Assembly (NCBI RefSeq): GCF_900465345.1
Contig: NZ_UEGO01000036.1
Span: 1-64,000, forward strand
Length of the DNA stretch: 64,000 bases
Direction: 5' to 3'
Origin: Asaia bogorensis
GTDB lineage: Bacteria > Pseudomonadota > Alphaproteobacteria > Acetobacterales > Acetobacteraceae
A program made the position numbers and the translations under genes. A model generated the notes under the pieces. It did not search any database and was not told the origin of the DNA. It worked only from the letters and a program-made list of their open reading frames with translations. Of the stretch, positions 26,560 through 35,472 are shown piece after piece (the first letter of the stretch is position 1; each line of letters starts with the position of its first letter).

Positions 26560-28002
26560 ATGGATTGGGTGGCGCTTCAGGGACGATATGCCTCTCCTCC
26601 GGGTTTTTCTCCGAGGACACTGCGGCTTTTGGCCCTGCAAAGGGTTCTGGATGGAACGCAGTATGATGTTCTGCCCTATCCTTTTGCGACAGAGCGTAAT
26701 GCGGCGGGGGAATATATCCCCCTCTCCCAGCGGAGACCCTCTGTACGGACCAATCTGTGCAGGACTGTTGTCGATGAAGCGGTCTCGCTTTTATTCGGCC
26801 ATACGCATTGGCCGCTTGTTGTCTCCAGCGAAAAGGAGACGGCGGATGCCCTGAACCGCTTTGCCTGTGAGACTGGTCTGGCGTCACTCATGACGCAGGC
26901 GGCGATACGTGGCTCGGTCGGGTCGGTAGCGCTCTGGATCGAGCTTGTGGGCTCCAGACCGATGCCTCGCGTGCTTGAAACAGCTTATCTGACGCCTGAA
27001 TGGGATCGTGTGGGTGCCTTGCTGCGCGTGACCGAACGCTATGTCGTGACCGGGCAGGCATTGCGGCTGAGTGGTTATGCCATCGCGCCTGAGCGTGCGG
27101 CCATGCGCTTCTGGTGGCACCGATGCTGGGATCGTGATTGCGTGCGGGTTTTTGTGCCCCATCCCGTCGATCAGGAGGGGGATGCACTACTTGATGAAGA
27201 GCGGTCGCATCATCACGGTTTTGGCGTGGTGCCGATTGTATGGATCAGGAATTTTGGTGGGAGCGGTGGCGAGGCTGAGGGGGAATGTAGCTTCGAGAAA
27301 GCGATCGATACGGTCATCGAAGCTGATTATCTGCTTTCACAAGCCGGGCGGGGATTGAAATACGGCTCCGACCCGACGCTCGTGCTCAAGACGCCGGACA
27401 TACCCGAAGGCATGGCGCGACAGGGAGGGGCGGCCTCCGCCCTGACCTTGCCGCCTGAAGGCGATGCCAAGCTGCTGGAAATCAATGGCGCTGCGGCCGG
27501 GGCGGTTCTGGCGCATTACCGTGAATTGCGTCAGCTGGTGCTGGAGCAGTTGCACGGTAACCGTATGCACGGCGATCGTCTGGCGGCTCCACAATCGGGC
27601 CGCGCCATGGAGCTGATGTGTCAGCCCCTGATCTGGATGGCTGATCGTTTGCGTGGCGCTTATGGCGAAGGTGGTGTGCTGCCGCTGTATCGCCTGCTCT
27701 GTCATCTCTCGTCGGTTATGCCCGAAGGGATACAGATCGGGACGAAAACCTATCGGAATCTCGATGCGGGGGGACTCTCCCTGCATTGGCCAGCCTGGTT
27801 CACTGCTGATGAATCGGAACTACTGCCGCTCGCGCAGGGGCTTTGTGCGGCGCAGTCGGGGGGATTGCTGAGCCGTGAAACAGCGGCCCGGCTCTATGCC
27901 AGTGCCGCCGGCATTGCTGACCCGGCTGCCGAGTGGACGGAAATCAGGGCTGCAGAGACGGCCCGAACAAACCCTGTAGGGGGAAATGGACATGGTGGAT
28001 GA
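26560..28002 (+). CDS. Phage portal protein
   Basis: 480 residues, starting behind a GGGAGG ribosome site. The length, the TNLCRTVVDEAVSLLFG segment (about 65-81), the central beta domain (FVPHPVDQEG) and the late helical part (AVLAHYRELRQLVLEQLHGNRMHGD) fit SPP1 gp6-type portals. It forms the dodecameric DNA gate at the capsid vertex and docks the terminase. Its 3' end overlaps the scaffold-like gene by 11 bp. Confidence 0.9.
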   Translation: MDWVALQGRYASPPGFSPRTLRLLALQRVLDGTQYDVLPYPFATERNAAGEYIPLSQRRPSVRTNLCRTVVDEAVSLLFGHTHWPLVVSSEKETADALNRFACETGLASLMTQAAIRGSVGSVALWIELVGSRPMPRVLETAYLTPEWDRVGALLRVTERYVVTGQALRLSGYAIAPERAAMRFWWHRCWDRDCVRVFVPHPVDQEGDALLDEERSHHHGFGVVPIVWIRNFGGSGGEAEGECSFEKAIDTVIEADYLLSQAGRGLKYGSDPTLVLKTPDIPEGMARQGGAASALTLPPEGDAKLLEINGAAAGAVLAHYRELRQLVLEQLHGNRMHGDRLAAPQSGRAMELMCQPLIWMADRLRGAYGEGGVLPLYRLLCHLSSVMPEGIQIGTKTYRNLDAGGLSLHWPAWFTADESELLPLAQGLCAAQSGGLLSRETAARLYASAAGIADPAAEWTEIRAAETARTNPVGGNGHGG

Positions 28003-28429
28003 TGTCGATGCGCTTCGTCTCTCTCTTGCTGAACTTGCTGCTGAACGGGATTCCCTTGTTCAGGCGCATCAGGAGGAACTGGCCAGAGTAAAGGCAGCCG
28101 CACGCGATACTGTACTTGCCGGGGCGCTGCGTGCTGAAGCTGCGCGGCTTGGGGCCTATGACCCTGATCTGGTTGCAGCACATGTCGATCGCTCTGCCAT
28201 AACCTGGTCTGAAGAAGGGGCGCCGCAGGGCGTTGAAAAGGCGCTGCGCGATGCACGCGAGATGCGCCGCTTTCTTTTTCGGGAAACGCGACAGCGTTTA
28301 TCGGGCGAAACGCAGGAAAGCGCTGGGATCGTGCCGAAGCCGGCACCAGCCCAGGGACAGGATGCGCGCCAACTGCCCGCGCATGATTATGCCCTGCGCA
28401 AGCGGCAGTTTCTTGCTGGAATTATCTGA
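27992..28429 (+). CDS. Scaffold-like phage head protein
   Basis: 145 residues from ATG 27992, which is better spaced from the AGGGGG ribosome site than the in-frame ATG at 27986. The N-terminal third is a coiled coil (LRLSLAELAAERDSLVQAHQEELARVKAAA), followed by GAYDPDLVAAHVDRSAI and a basic C-terminus. Small coiled-coil proteins between portal and capsid genes usually act as scaffolds for procapsid assembly. No protease domain is present, so any scaffold removal must occur without a dedicated enzyme in this cassette. Confidence 0.7.
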   Translation: MVDDVDALRLSLAELAAERDSLVQAHQEELARVKAAARDTVLAGALRAEAARLGAYDPDLVAAHVDRSAITWSEEGAPQGVEKALRDAREMRRFLFRETRQRLSGETQESAGIVPKPAPAQGQDARQLPAHDYALRKRQFLAGII

Positions 28430-28453
28430 AATACGGGTCTGGGGTGAGTAGAG

Positions 28454-29809
28454 ATGGGTATCGAGAATTTTCCCGAGCAGCTTCGTGCTGCCATTCAGCA
28501 GGGTTTTCTGGCGCGCGAGTTCGAGACGGGGCTTCATTCCCGCCCAGGATTTCGAGCGATTGCGGATCGTGAGGTTTTTCCCAACGCAATTGGTGAGACG
28601 CTGACGAAAACGCGCAAGAGCCTCAAATCACCGGTAACGACGCCGCTTCTGCCGTCGGGTAACACGAATTTCGACAACGGGCTGTCACCGAGCGGCTGGT
28701 CGGTCGAGCAATACACTCTCAGTATCAATCAGTATGGTGATACGATTGATCTGAACATGGTCACGACCGGTGTTGGCATTGCCTCGCAGTTTCTGGCCAA
28801 TGCGCAGACAAATGGCATGCAGGCCATGCAGTCGCTGGACCGCCTGGCACGCAATGCACTGTTTGGCGGCGTTTCTGGCGGTGTCGGTGGTTATCTGGGC
28901 GGTAATACGCGTGTGGCGGCGACAGCGACAGCGAAAACCACGACGGTTTCGGTCGATGATATTCGTGGCTTCCAGTTTGTCATCGTGTCCGGTCTTGTGC
29001 GGCCTGTCGGAGCAAGTGCAGGCATGACGGTGACCATTGGCAGCGGGGTCTACACGGTTACCGGCGCCGTTCCGGACGCTGTGAATGTCTCGACGGCGCC
29101 CGGTGGTATCTCCGGGCAGTTACAGCTTTCTGCCTCGGCAACTATGGCAGACGCCACAGCGGGTATGGCGGTTGTTGCATCGACTGCCCCGCTGGTGCTG
29201 CGGCCCAACGGCAAGGCGACAACAGCAGATCTTAAAAGGGCCGATGGCGATACGCTCGGGATCCAGAACGTGCTGGCTGGTGTGGCTTCGTTACGACGTA
29301 ACAACGTACCCATGATCGATGGCGCGTATAATTGTTATCTTGACGATCTGCAGCTGCTTTCCCTCTTCAGGGATGCCGATTTCAAGTATCTTTATCGCGG
29401 GGCCTACGGGTCGGAGGAGTACCGGTCCGGGCAGGTGATTGAATTGCTGGGTGTGCGTTTTGTGCCGACGACCGAAGCGCCGCAGCAGGCCTCACTGGGT
29501 GGTGGGCCAATTCATCGTGCGCTGCTCTTGGGGCAGGGGGCTCTGGTAGAGGGGGACTGCGCCTGTGTGGGTCATTCGGATATCCCCGATGCCGAGCGGG
29601 CGCTTGTCGACATTGTGGACGGTGTGGCGATGGTCACCCGTGAGCCGCTGGATCGCCTGAAACAGATTATCGCGCAGTCATGGTACTGGATTGGTGGTTT
29701 TGCCCTGCCGACAGATGTGACGGCCGATGCCTCCATCATCCCGACAGCGACCAATGCCTATCTCAAGCGCGGTGTGGTGATCGAGAGTCTCGGCACGGAC
29801 GCTCTCTGA
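28454..29809 (+). CDS. Phage major capsid protein
   Basis: 451 residues. Position directly after portal and scaffold, plus the core pattern (SPVTTPLLPSG, WSVEQYTLSINQYGDTIDLNMV, AMQSLDRLARNALFGG, and the late NCYLDDLQLLSLFRDADF), fit the HK97-type coat fold, close to the N4-gp56/P22-like groups. Residues about 165-260 form an inserted beta-rich domain (GMTVTIGSGVYTVTGAV) that may stud the capsid surface. The length has no obvious cleavable N-terminal delta domain, consistent with the missing protease gene. Confidence 0.88.
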   Translation: MGIENFPEQLRAAIQQGFLAREFETGLHSRPGFRAIADREVFPNAIGETLTKTRKSLKSPVTTPLLPSGNTNFDNGLSPSGWSVEQYTLSINQYGDTIDLNMVTTGVGIASQFLANAQTNGMQAMQSLDRLARNALFGGVSGGVGGYLGGNTRVAATATAKTTTVSVDDIRGFQFVIVSGLVRPVGASAGMTVTIGSGVYTVTGAVPDAVNVSTAPGGISGQLQLSASATMADATAGMAVVASTAPLVLRPNGKATTADLKRADGDTLGIQNVLAGVASLRRNNVPMIDGAYNCYLDDLQLLSLFRDADFKYLYRGAYGSEEYRSGQVIELLGVRFVPTTEAPQQASLGGGPIHRALLLGQGALVEGDCACVGHSDIPDAERALVDIVDGVAMVTREPLDRLKQIIAQSWYWIGGFALPTDVTADASIIPTATNAYLKRGVVIESLGTDAL

Positions 29810-29829
29810 GGAGCCGGGGAGATCTTGCC

Positions 29830-30294
29830 ATGTCGATCGGTCAGCCTCCGGCCGGACTTTCAGACGGGAGCGGTGTGATGGGGGATGATATGTCGTGTGG
29901 CGACGTACCGCCATCCGGTGAACAACTCACTGATGAAGAAAAAACCGAAATCCGGCGCTTCTGCGGGTATGCAGCCCTCGGTGATGTCGGGTCGGGAGAG
30001 AGTTCCTGGCGGTTTTTTCAAAGCGCAGGAACGCTGGAGTTCCGATTGAACACACTTGCGCCACCCGAGCGCCGGCGCATGCGCTATTTTCTGGCGACAC
30101 TGCTGCAAATGGAGCGGGCGATTTCTCGTGCCTCCGACACACTGGATACGCAGGTGGCCTCGGTATGGACGCGTAATACGCGTGAATTATCCGAGCGGGT
30201 TCGATTGCTTGACTGGTGGCGGCGCAGGGTGTGCGGCTTCCTGGGCGTGGCACCGGGCCCCGACATGCAGGACCATGCTCAGATCGCTCTCTGA
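29830..30294 (+). CDS. Head-tail connector-like protein
   Basis: 154 residues from ATG 29830, behind a GGGGAG ribosome site. After an unstructured N-terminus the sequence is helical (LTDEEKTEIRRFCGYAALG, ERRRMRYFLATLLQMERAISRA, NTRELSERVRLLDWWRRRVCGFLG). Small helical proteins just after the coat gene normally form the adaptor ring under the portal (gp6/gp15-like). The assignment is from position and helix pattern, not a clear family match. Confidence 0.6.
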   Translation: MSIGQPPAGLSDGSGVMGDDMSCGDVPPSGEQLTDEEKTEIRRFCGYAALGDVGSGESSWRFFQSAGTLEFRLNTLAPPERRRMRYFLATLLQMERAISRASDTLDTQVASVWTRNTRELSERVRLLDWWRRRVCGFLGVAPGPDMQDHAQIAL

Positions 30295-30346
30295 CATGGC
30301 GTGCGTCACCGCAGCAGAACACCTCAGAGAATTCGGGAGATGAACC

Positions 30347-30937
30347 ATGCAAATGCTTCAGGAGCGTGTGTCGTCCGGGTTTGCGCAGGTTGCACGCCGC
30401 ATCGGGCGCATGGGACGCCAATATCGGGTTACTGACCCGCTTACGCCGTTGGGTCATGCGGTAGGAGCCCCTTATCTGTGCCTCGATGTCGATGCAGGAT
30501 TTCGTATGCGCAAGCCTAAAGGATGGGGTCAGGTCATGACTCTCGGGCTGAGCGATGCACGGGATCTGGCTATTGGTGATTATATCGCGCTGGGCGAGCG
30601 GTTTTATTTCGTTGCTGAAATGGAACCGTGCAGGCCAGCACTTTTTGTTGCGTGCAACCGCGAAATATCAGTCATGGGGATGCGTGGAGCAGAGGGTCTG
30701 CTGGCCGATCATTGTCCGGCCAGTCTGTGGATGACTGGCAAGGGCGAGGATCGGCATAGCGGTATGCCGGGTGCCTTGCGGTCAGGGAGCTATATGCTGC
30801 ATTTGCCGGTCATGCCGGGTTTCTGTCTGAAGCCCTATATGCAGGTCATGGACGAGAAGGGCGCGCGTTATCTGGTCGATACTGTCGAGCTGTCGCAGAA
30901 CGGAACCCGCGCGCTTTTATCCATGCAGCAGGTCTGA
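30347..30937 (+). CDS. Neck/head-closure-like protein
   Basis: 196 residues, starting behind GGGAG. The segment IGDYIALGERFYFVAEMEPCRPALFVACNR (about 76-105) resembles proteins that follow the adaptor in other alphaproteobacterial phages and probably close the head or join it to the tail. Residues 140-170 (SGMPGALRSGSYMLHLPVMP) form a second beta-rich part. It is 52 bp after the preceding gene and 2 bp before the next. Confidence 0.6.
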   Translation: MQMLQERVSSGFAQVARRIGRMGRQYRVTDPLTPLGHAVGAPYLCLDVDAGFRMRKPKGWGQVMTLGLSDARDLAIGDYIALGERFYFVAEMEPCRPALFVACNREISVMGMRGAEGLLADHCPASLWMTGKGEDRHSGMPGALRSGSYMLHLPVMPGFCLKPYMQVMDEKGARYLVDTVELSQNGTRALLSMQQV

Positions 30938-30939
30938 TC

Positions 30940-31926
30940 ATGGCAGGTGCTTTTCTTGTCGCGCGCGGGCTTGCTCTATGCTGCGCCGCGCGTTTCGCGC
31001 TGGTGGCAGAGCCTTCGGCCGGCCTGACTCAGGGACGGGTGATATTCCGGGCCGGGGCTTTGATGCCTTCGGATCTGTTTGCCTCACCTTCACTCAGGGA
31101 GGCGGTCAGCTACGTCACGATAACTCTGGTTCCGGGGCGCTATGAACGCTTGCCTGTCCCTTTGGGTGATGTCTGGGCTGAAAGTTTCTATCTACCGCCT
31201 GATGTGACCCTGGATGTGCAGGGGCGTGTTGCGACGATTACACGTCTTCTGGGGCGTGCCGCACCGGGGGTGGTATCGCTGCGATGGCTCAGGGATGACG
31301 GCTCTGATATTTCTGCCCGCTATGTCGTTCAGGATCGGGATTCGGCGCAAGATATTGTTCAGGCGCTTGCCGCAGAAATGACTGGATGTGACGTCGAGGC
31401 AGGCACACTGCGTGTCTCTTCGGGGGCTCTTGAAGGTGGGGTGAGCGGGTATGCCCGTTCCACGCGTTTGACGCGACGGCAAAGTCAGCTTTTCCGGATG
31501 TCGATCTGGACGGATAGCGAGTGCACATGTGTGGCCTTGGGCAGGATTCTTACAGAACGACTCCTGCCTGATGACTGGTTGGCTTTGCCTGACGGGACGG
31601 CTGCTCAGCTCGTTTTCGAGGGTGAAGAAGACCGGGATGGAATGCAGACCCAGAACCTGTTCCGTCGGGATGTGCTGCTGAGAGCGATCTGGGATGATCA
31701 TGCTTCTGTCTGGTCACCCCGGATGCTCGCGGGCGGGGGATGGATGCAGGCAGGGGGGACGAGATTCCCTTTCGATGTGCCACCCGGTCTTTTGCGCGGT
31801 GAAACGCCTGTGGGCAGCCTTGAGGCACTGGCAGCTCTGGAAGAGATGCCGATTGCCTATCGCGGCTGGCAGTTGAGGCCGGATGGGACAGTGATCGAGA
31901 CGTCGTCTTTTGATGGATGTGGCTGA
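30940..31926 (+). CDS. Phage neck protein with tail-terminator-like C-terminus
   Basis: 328 residues. The first half (LREAVSYVTITLVPGRYERLPVPLGD) is beta-rich and unplaced. The part at about 180-270 (RRQSQLFRMSIWTDSECTCVALGRIL, then LPDGTAAQLVF and NLFRRDVLLRAIWDD) looks like a tail-terminator domain that caps the tube and sheath. A fused neck/terminator protein would fit its place between head-closure and sheath genes. This is inference; no exact family match can be claimed. Confidence 0.6.
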   Translation: MAGAFLVARGLALCCAARFALVAEPSAGLTQGRVIFRAGALMPSDLFASPSLREAVSYVTITLVPGRYERLPVPLGDVWAESFYLPPDVTLDVQGRVATITRLLGRAAPGVVSLRWLRDDGSDISARYVVQDRDSAQDIVQALAAEMTGCDVEAGTLRVSSGALEGGVSGYARSTRLTRRQSQLFRMSIWTDSECTCVALGRILTERLLPDDWLALPDGTAAQLVFEGEEDRDGMQTQNLFRRDVLLRAIWDDHASVWSPRMLAGGGWMQAGGTRFPFDVPPGLLRGETPVGSLEALAALEEMPIAYRGWQLRPDGTVIETSSFDGCG

Positions 31927-32040
31927 CGCGAGGATAATTTTTCTCGGGCTTTCGGCTTTTCAGTGTCTGCCTTGCGGCCAGGCTGTGTCGGATCGTTTAG
32001 CTCCCGCAAGACAGTTTTCGAAAAAAACAAAGGAATGTTC

Positions 32041-33531
32041 ATGCCACAACTCATACAGAGTGGCACGCTCAACACGGCTGCGCTCTCTGTGCCTGATCTC
32101 TATATCCAGATCGCGCAGCCTGAGACGCTTGTTATCTCGGGGGTTTCATCCGGGTTACTTGGCCTCGTGGGGAGCGCGTCATGGGGGCCGAAGGACGTAC
32201 CGACGATTGTCGGGAGTGTTGCGCAATGTCGTGAGATCTTCGCTGGTAAACGGGGTTGGGCGTCCAACCTCAATGTTGCAGTGGATATTGCCGTGCATCA
32301 GGGGGCGAACCAGTTTTGCCTGGTGCGTGTAACTGATGGAACAGATACGCCGGCGCGCGGCACCCTTGGCAATGCCAATATCACGGCGTGTTATACGGGG
32401 TCGGCTGGCAACGGGATTTCAATTACCCTGACAAAACAGAGCTATCGTGAAGGGGTGTTTGTCCTGACGGTGGCTCACGAGGAACTGGGGGTTTCATCCT
32501 ATACAGGCGGGGACTGGGCAGCCCTGCAGACGGCGCTTGCTGCCGACACCCGTGCGCTCGTGCAGATCGATCTGCCAGCTGAGACGGCGATTGGCGATCC
32601 GGGCGTTGTGCAGCTTGGTGGTGGCAGTGACGGTGCAGAGCCGGGTCCGGGGCGTTTTGTTGGCGCGTCGGATACCCGAACCGGGCTTTATGCCTTGACC
32701 AGCCAGGGGTGTTCGGTTGTTACCTGTGCGGGTGTCGGTGACCCCACGATCATGGTGCCGATGTTGGGCTTTGGTCAGGATCAAGGACTGTACTCGGTTG
32801 TATCGGGTCCGAAAAGCGAGACGTTGGCTCAGGCTGTTCAGACGAGAATGGCATTGGGGCTATCGTCTCACGCTCTGAAATACATGCATGGCGACTGGCT
32901 CTGGTGGAATGACGACACGCTTGGGTTACAGCTTGTCAGCCCTGCGCTCTTCGCAGCGGCCAAGCTGGCTGCGCTTTCGCCGGAGCAGTCGGGACTGAAC
33001 AAGCCCCTGACAGGGATTGTGGGCAGCCAGAAAAACGGTCTTGAGGCAACGCGCTTTGGTTATACGCTGGCCGAGCTTGGGCTGCTGATCGAGAACGGGA
33101 TTGACGTCATCTGCAACCCGTCACCGGGTGGGCAATACTGGTCGATACGGGCAGGTCATAACACTTCGCAGAATGTGGCGATCCAGAGCGATGCCTATAC
33201 CCGCCTGACAAACTACCTGGCGCGCGCGCTTCAGGGGACGATGGGGCAGTATGTTGGCAGTGTGATCAACGATACACTGTTTGGTAATATCCGTGCCTCG
33301 CTTCTTGGCTTTCTCTCGGGCCTGCTGTCGCAGAACATTCTCGGTGTCACAGGGGGCAGATTGCCTTACGCGGTGATCTGCGATGCAACGAATAATCCCA
33401 CTGAGCGCATTGCGACGGGATATGTGCAGGCTGATGTGCAGGTACAGTACCAGGGCATCAATGAGAAATTCATCATCAACCTGCAGGGAGGCGCTTCGGT
33501 GAGCGTCAGCACTGCCAGCGGGAGTGTGTGA
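32041..33531 (+). CDS. Phage tail sheath protein
   Basis: 496 residues from ATG 32041, preceded by AAAGGA 7 nt upstream; the frame extends to 31963 without a ribosome site. The C-terminal part is conserved among contractile sheaths (SIRAGHNTSQNVAIQSDAYT, QYQGINEKFIINLQGG). The N-terminus contains TLVISGVSSGLLGLVGSASWGP, typical of sheath subunits. It forms the contractile outer layer of the tail, marking this as a myovirus-type particle. Confidence 0.9.
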   Translation: MPQLIQSGTLNTAALSVPDLYIQIAQPETLVISGVSSGLLGLVGSASWGPKDVPTIVGSVAQCREIFAGKRGWASNLNVAVDIAVHQGANQFCLVRVTDGTDTPARGTLGNANITACYTGSAGNGISITLTKQSYREGVFVLTVAHEELGVSSYTGGDWAALQTALAADTRALVQIDLPAETAIGDPGVVQLGGGSDGAEPGPGRFVGASDTRTGLYALTSQGCSVVTCAGVGDPTIMVPMLGFGQDQGLYSVVSGPKSETLAQAVQTRMALGLSSHALKYMHGDWLWWNDDTLGLQLVSPALFAAAKLAALSPEQSGLNKPLTGIVGSQKNGLEATRFGYTLAELGLLIENGIDVICNPSPGGQYWSIRAGHNTSQNVAIQSDAYTRLTNYLARALQGTMGQYVGSVINDTLFGNIRASLLGFLSGLLSQNILGVTGGRLPYAVICDATNNPTERIATGYVQADVQVQYQGINEKFIINLQGGASVSVSTASGSV

Positions 33532-33534
33532 TTG

Positions 33535-33960
33535 ATGGCGAACCCCTACAGTATCGGGCGGGATTGCAGGATCACGCTGCTCTGGAACGGGTCACGCATT
33601 GATCTGCGTGATGTGACCGGGTTCCAGTCGGAGCAACATACGATCATTCAGCGGGCCACGCCGCTGAATGGGCTGCCTGTTGAATTCAATACCCCCAGCG
33701 GCTGGCGCGGGATTTTCACGATTGCCAGGGCCAATGCCAATCTCGACAGTCTGGTGGCAGCGATCGAGGCCGCTTTCTGGAATGCTGGCAGTATCGGGAG
33801 CGGAACGCTCTATCAGTATATCCGTGAGCCGGACGGCACGACCAGCACCTGGGAATATAGCGGTGTATCGCTGTCCTTGAAGACAGATCGCTGGCAGGCG
33901 GAGGGAATGATTCACCAGCATGTGCAATTCTATGCCTCGCTGAGGAGCAAGATATCTTGA
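33535..33960 (+). CDS. Phage tail tube protein
   Basis: 141 residues from ATG 33535 (a TTG at 33532 precedes it). A small beta-rich protein (CRITLLWNGSRIDLRDVTGF, WRGIFTIARANANLDSL, TSTWEYSGVSLSLKTDRW) immediately after the sheath gene, as in Mu and P2 where the tube follows the sheath. It lines the tail channel. Its last 4 bp overlap the chaperone gene. Confidence 0.82.
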   Translation: MANPYSIGRDCRITLLWNGSRIDLRDVTGFQSEQHTIIQRATPLNGLPVEFNTPSGWRGIFTIARANANLDSLVAAIEAAFWNAGSIGSGTLYQYIREPDGTTSTWEYSGVSLSLKTDRWQAEGMIHQHVQFYASLRSKIS

Positions 33961-34280
33961 GTATGTTGCCTGAGACACTGGAATTCGGTTCGGGGCGCAA
34001 GCTCAGCCTGTGCGAACTCGATCCGGGCGACATGCTTGATCTGATCGAGGCGGCGGGGAGCGCTGTGTCCGGACCTTCGGCATCACCCTGGCTGGCCTAT
34101 GCACAGATGATCTGCTCGGTTCGCGCCATTGATGGTGTGCCGGTGCAGATGCCCCAGACCAAGGACGAGATCAAGGATCTGGCGCGCAGGATTGGCAATG
34201 ACGGGCTTGCAGCATTGCAGTCTGTTTATGACGGGGCGGTGCAAGAAAATGACGCCGTTATGGTGCCAGCAAAAAACTGA
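33957..34280 (+). CDS. Tail assembly chaperone, short form (gpG/E-like)
   Basis: 107 residues starting at TTG 33957, which is coupled to the tube stop and lies 9 nt after GAGGAG; ATG 33963 is the alternative. The sequence is helical (LCELDPGDMLDLIEAAGSAV, DEIKDLARRIGNDGLAALQ). This is the abundant chaperone that coats the tape measure during assembly. Its last sense codons GCA AAA AAC contain a slippery heptamer directly before the stop, so a longer form is expected. Confidence 0.85.
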   Translation: MSMLPETLEFGSGRKLSLCELDPGDMLDLIEAAGSAVSGPSASPWLAYAQMICSVRAIDGVPVQMPQTKDEIKDLARRIGNDGLAALQSVYDGAVQENDAVMVPAKN

Positions 34281-34453
34281 CGCGGCACCCTGTTTTTCGT
34301 GAGACGCTTTATCTCGTGAAAAACGGGGTGCCGTGGTCGGTCGTCATGGGGTGGACACGGACCAGACGTGTGGCCGCCTGCATTGTCATGGCAGAAATGG
34401 ACGGATTCCAGTTTGACTGGGAGGCGTGCTGTTACCGGCAAGACCAAGTCTGA
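33957..34453 (+). CDS. Tail assembly chaperone, -1 frameshift product (gpGT/E'-like)
   Basis: If ribosomes slip back one base on A AAA AAC, reading continues from 34277 to a TGA at 34451-34453. This gives about 165 residues, the last 58 beginning LTRHPVFRETLYLV and ending EMDGFQFDWEACCYRQDQV. A terminal Phe-Asp-Trp box is typical of the T domain of such fusions in lambda, P2 and Mu relatives. The extension has no start codon of its own, so it can only be made by frameshifting. Confidence 0.85.
34271..34333 (+). promoter_or_regulatory. Programmed -1 ribosomal frameshift signal
   Basis: Slippery heptamer A AAA AAC (34271-34277) in the correct frame, then a 5-nt spacer (34278-34282, holding the zero-frame TGA), then a hairpin. 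The stem pairs 34283-34304 with 34312-34333: 22 bp with only wobble irregularities (34291-34325, 34299-34317, 34300-34316) and a 7-nt loop CGCTTTA (34305-34311). All three parts match textbook -1 frameshift design. Confidence 0.9.
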
Positions 34454-34471
34454 TCACGCTGAGGGAAAATC

Positions 34472-35461
34472 ATGCAGTTTCATATGCCTGGATTCAGGGG
34501 CAAGGTTGGGGATGTATGGCTCTCGGTGCTGAGACGTTCGGGGGGAAGCCACTCGTTTGTGCCGCTGCGGCGCAAGGCCCTCTCGGCTCAGGCGAGCCAA
34601 TTACGCGATAGCCGCGCTCCGGCTTTTTTTCCTGCGGGAACAGTGTCGCGTTCTGTGCTGTCCTTATCCACCAGAGCGAGAAACACGGGGGTATCGCGGG
34701 CATCGGATGCGCGGAGATCGCGAGGGCTAAGCGTTTCAGCCATTGCAGGGGCTCATCTGTTGCGCCCTCTCAAACCCCCTATTGGTCGCCCGGGCATGTC
34801 GGAAGCTGGAAGGGGTGTTGTTCTCTCATCTGTTGTGCCGGTTCGTTCTGATATTTCGTCCTTCAGGTATTCAGATGCGGCAACGAAGTCTGTCGCGTTT
34901 TCTGATACTAAGTTGCGACGCCGATCTGGCTCGATATCGTATGGGCATTTGCAGCGTATGGGTGCGCGGGAAACGCCCTCTGTCTCCACAGACAGGGGCG
35001 GTTTGACAGGTTATGCCGGGGTAGGCCTGCGGGCACATGCCAGGCGATTTGTCGGCGTTATGCCGTTATCTCCGGCATCAGGGACCGGGCCGAAAGGCTC
35101 GAGCTTTGGTGCTGTGGCGCGGCAACTGCCTCCCCCTGTCATTCGCTTGCCCTCAGGGCCGCAGGAGCGCGGTATATCCGCAATGCGAATACCGGTTGCT
35201 AAAGACAGGGATCTGGCAGTCTTGCCACCCTTTTCCTTGCCGGGTGCGAAGGGGAGTTCTGTTGGAAACGGGGCTGGACGAACCGGGAATTTGCAGCATG
35301 AGGAGGGCTGGGTCGCCGCCGAACGATCCTCTCAGCGTGATCGGCAATATCTGCCGATACTGACCAGTATGTCCCGCACGCTATCCATGCGGAGTTACGG
35401 CGCAATGATTGATGAGATCGCCACGCCTCAATATCCGAATATGAGCATCGGGCTGATGTAG
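34472..35461 (+). CDS. Atypical protein in the tape-measure position
   Basis: 329 residues with a good GAGGGA ribosome site. It fills exactly the place where the tail tape measure normally lies, between the chaperone fusion and the gp43-like gene. It is unlike usual tape measures: rich in Ser, Arg, Gly and Pro, with no long coiled coil and no transmembrane segment. Typical contractile tapes exceed 600 residues. Using about 1.5 angstrom per residue, it would specify a tail of roughly 50 nm. It could be a reduced tape or an unrelated replacement. The frame is uninterrupted, so it is probably translated. Confidence 0.6.
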   Translation: MQFHMPGFRGKVGDVWLSVLRRSGGSHSFVPLRRKALSAQASQLRDSRAPAFFPAGTVSRSVLSLSTRARNTGVSRASDARRSRGLSVSAIAGAHLLRPLKPPIGRPGMSEAGRGVVLSSVVPVRSDISSFRYSDAATKSVAFSDTKLRRRSGSISYGHLQRMGARETPSVSTDRGGLTGYAGVGLRAHARRFVGVMPLSPASGTGPKGSSFGAVARQLPPPVIRLPSGPQERGISAMRIPVAKDRDLAVLPPFSLPGAKGSSVGNGAGRTGNLQHEEGWVAAERSSQRDRQYLPILTSMSRTLSMRSYGAMIDEIATPQYPNMSIGLM

Positions 35462-35472
35462 GAGGGTTACGC

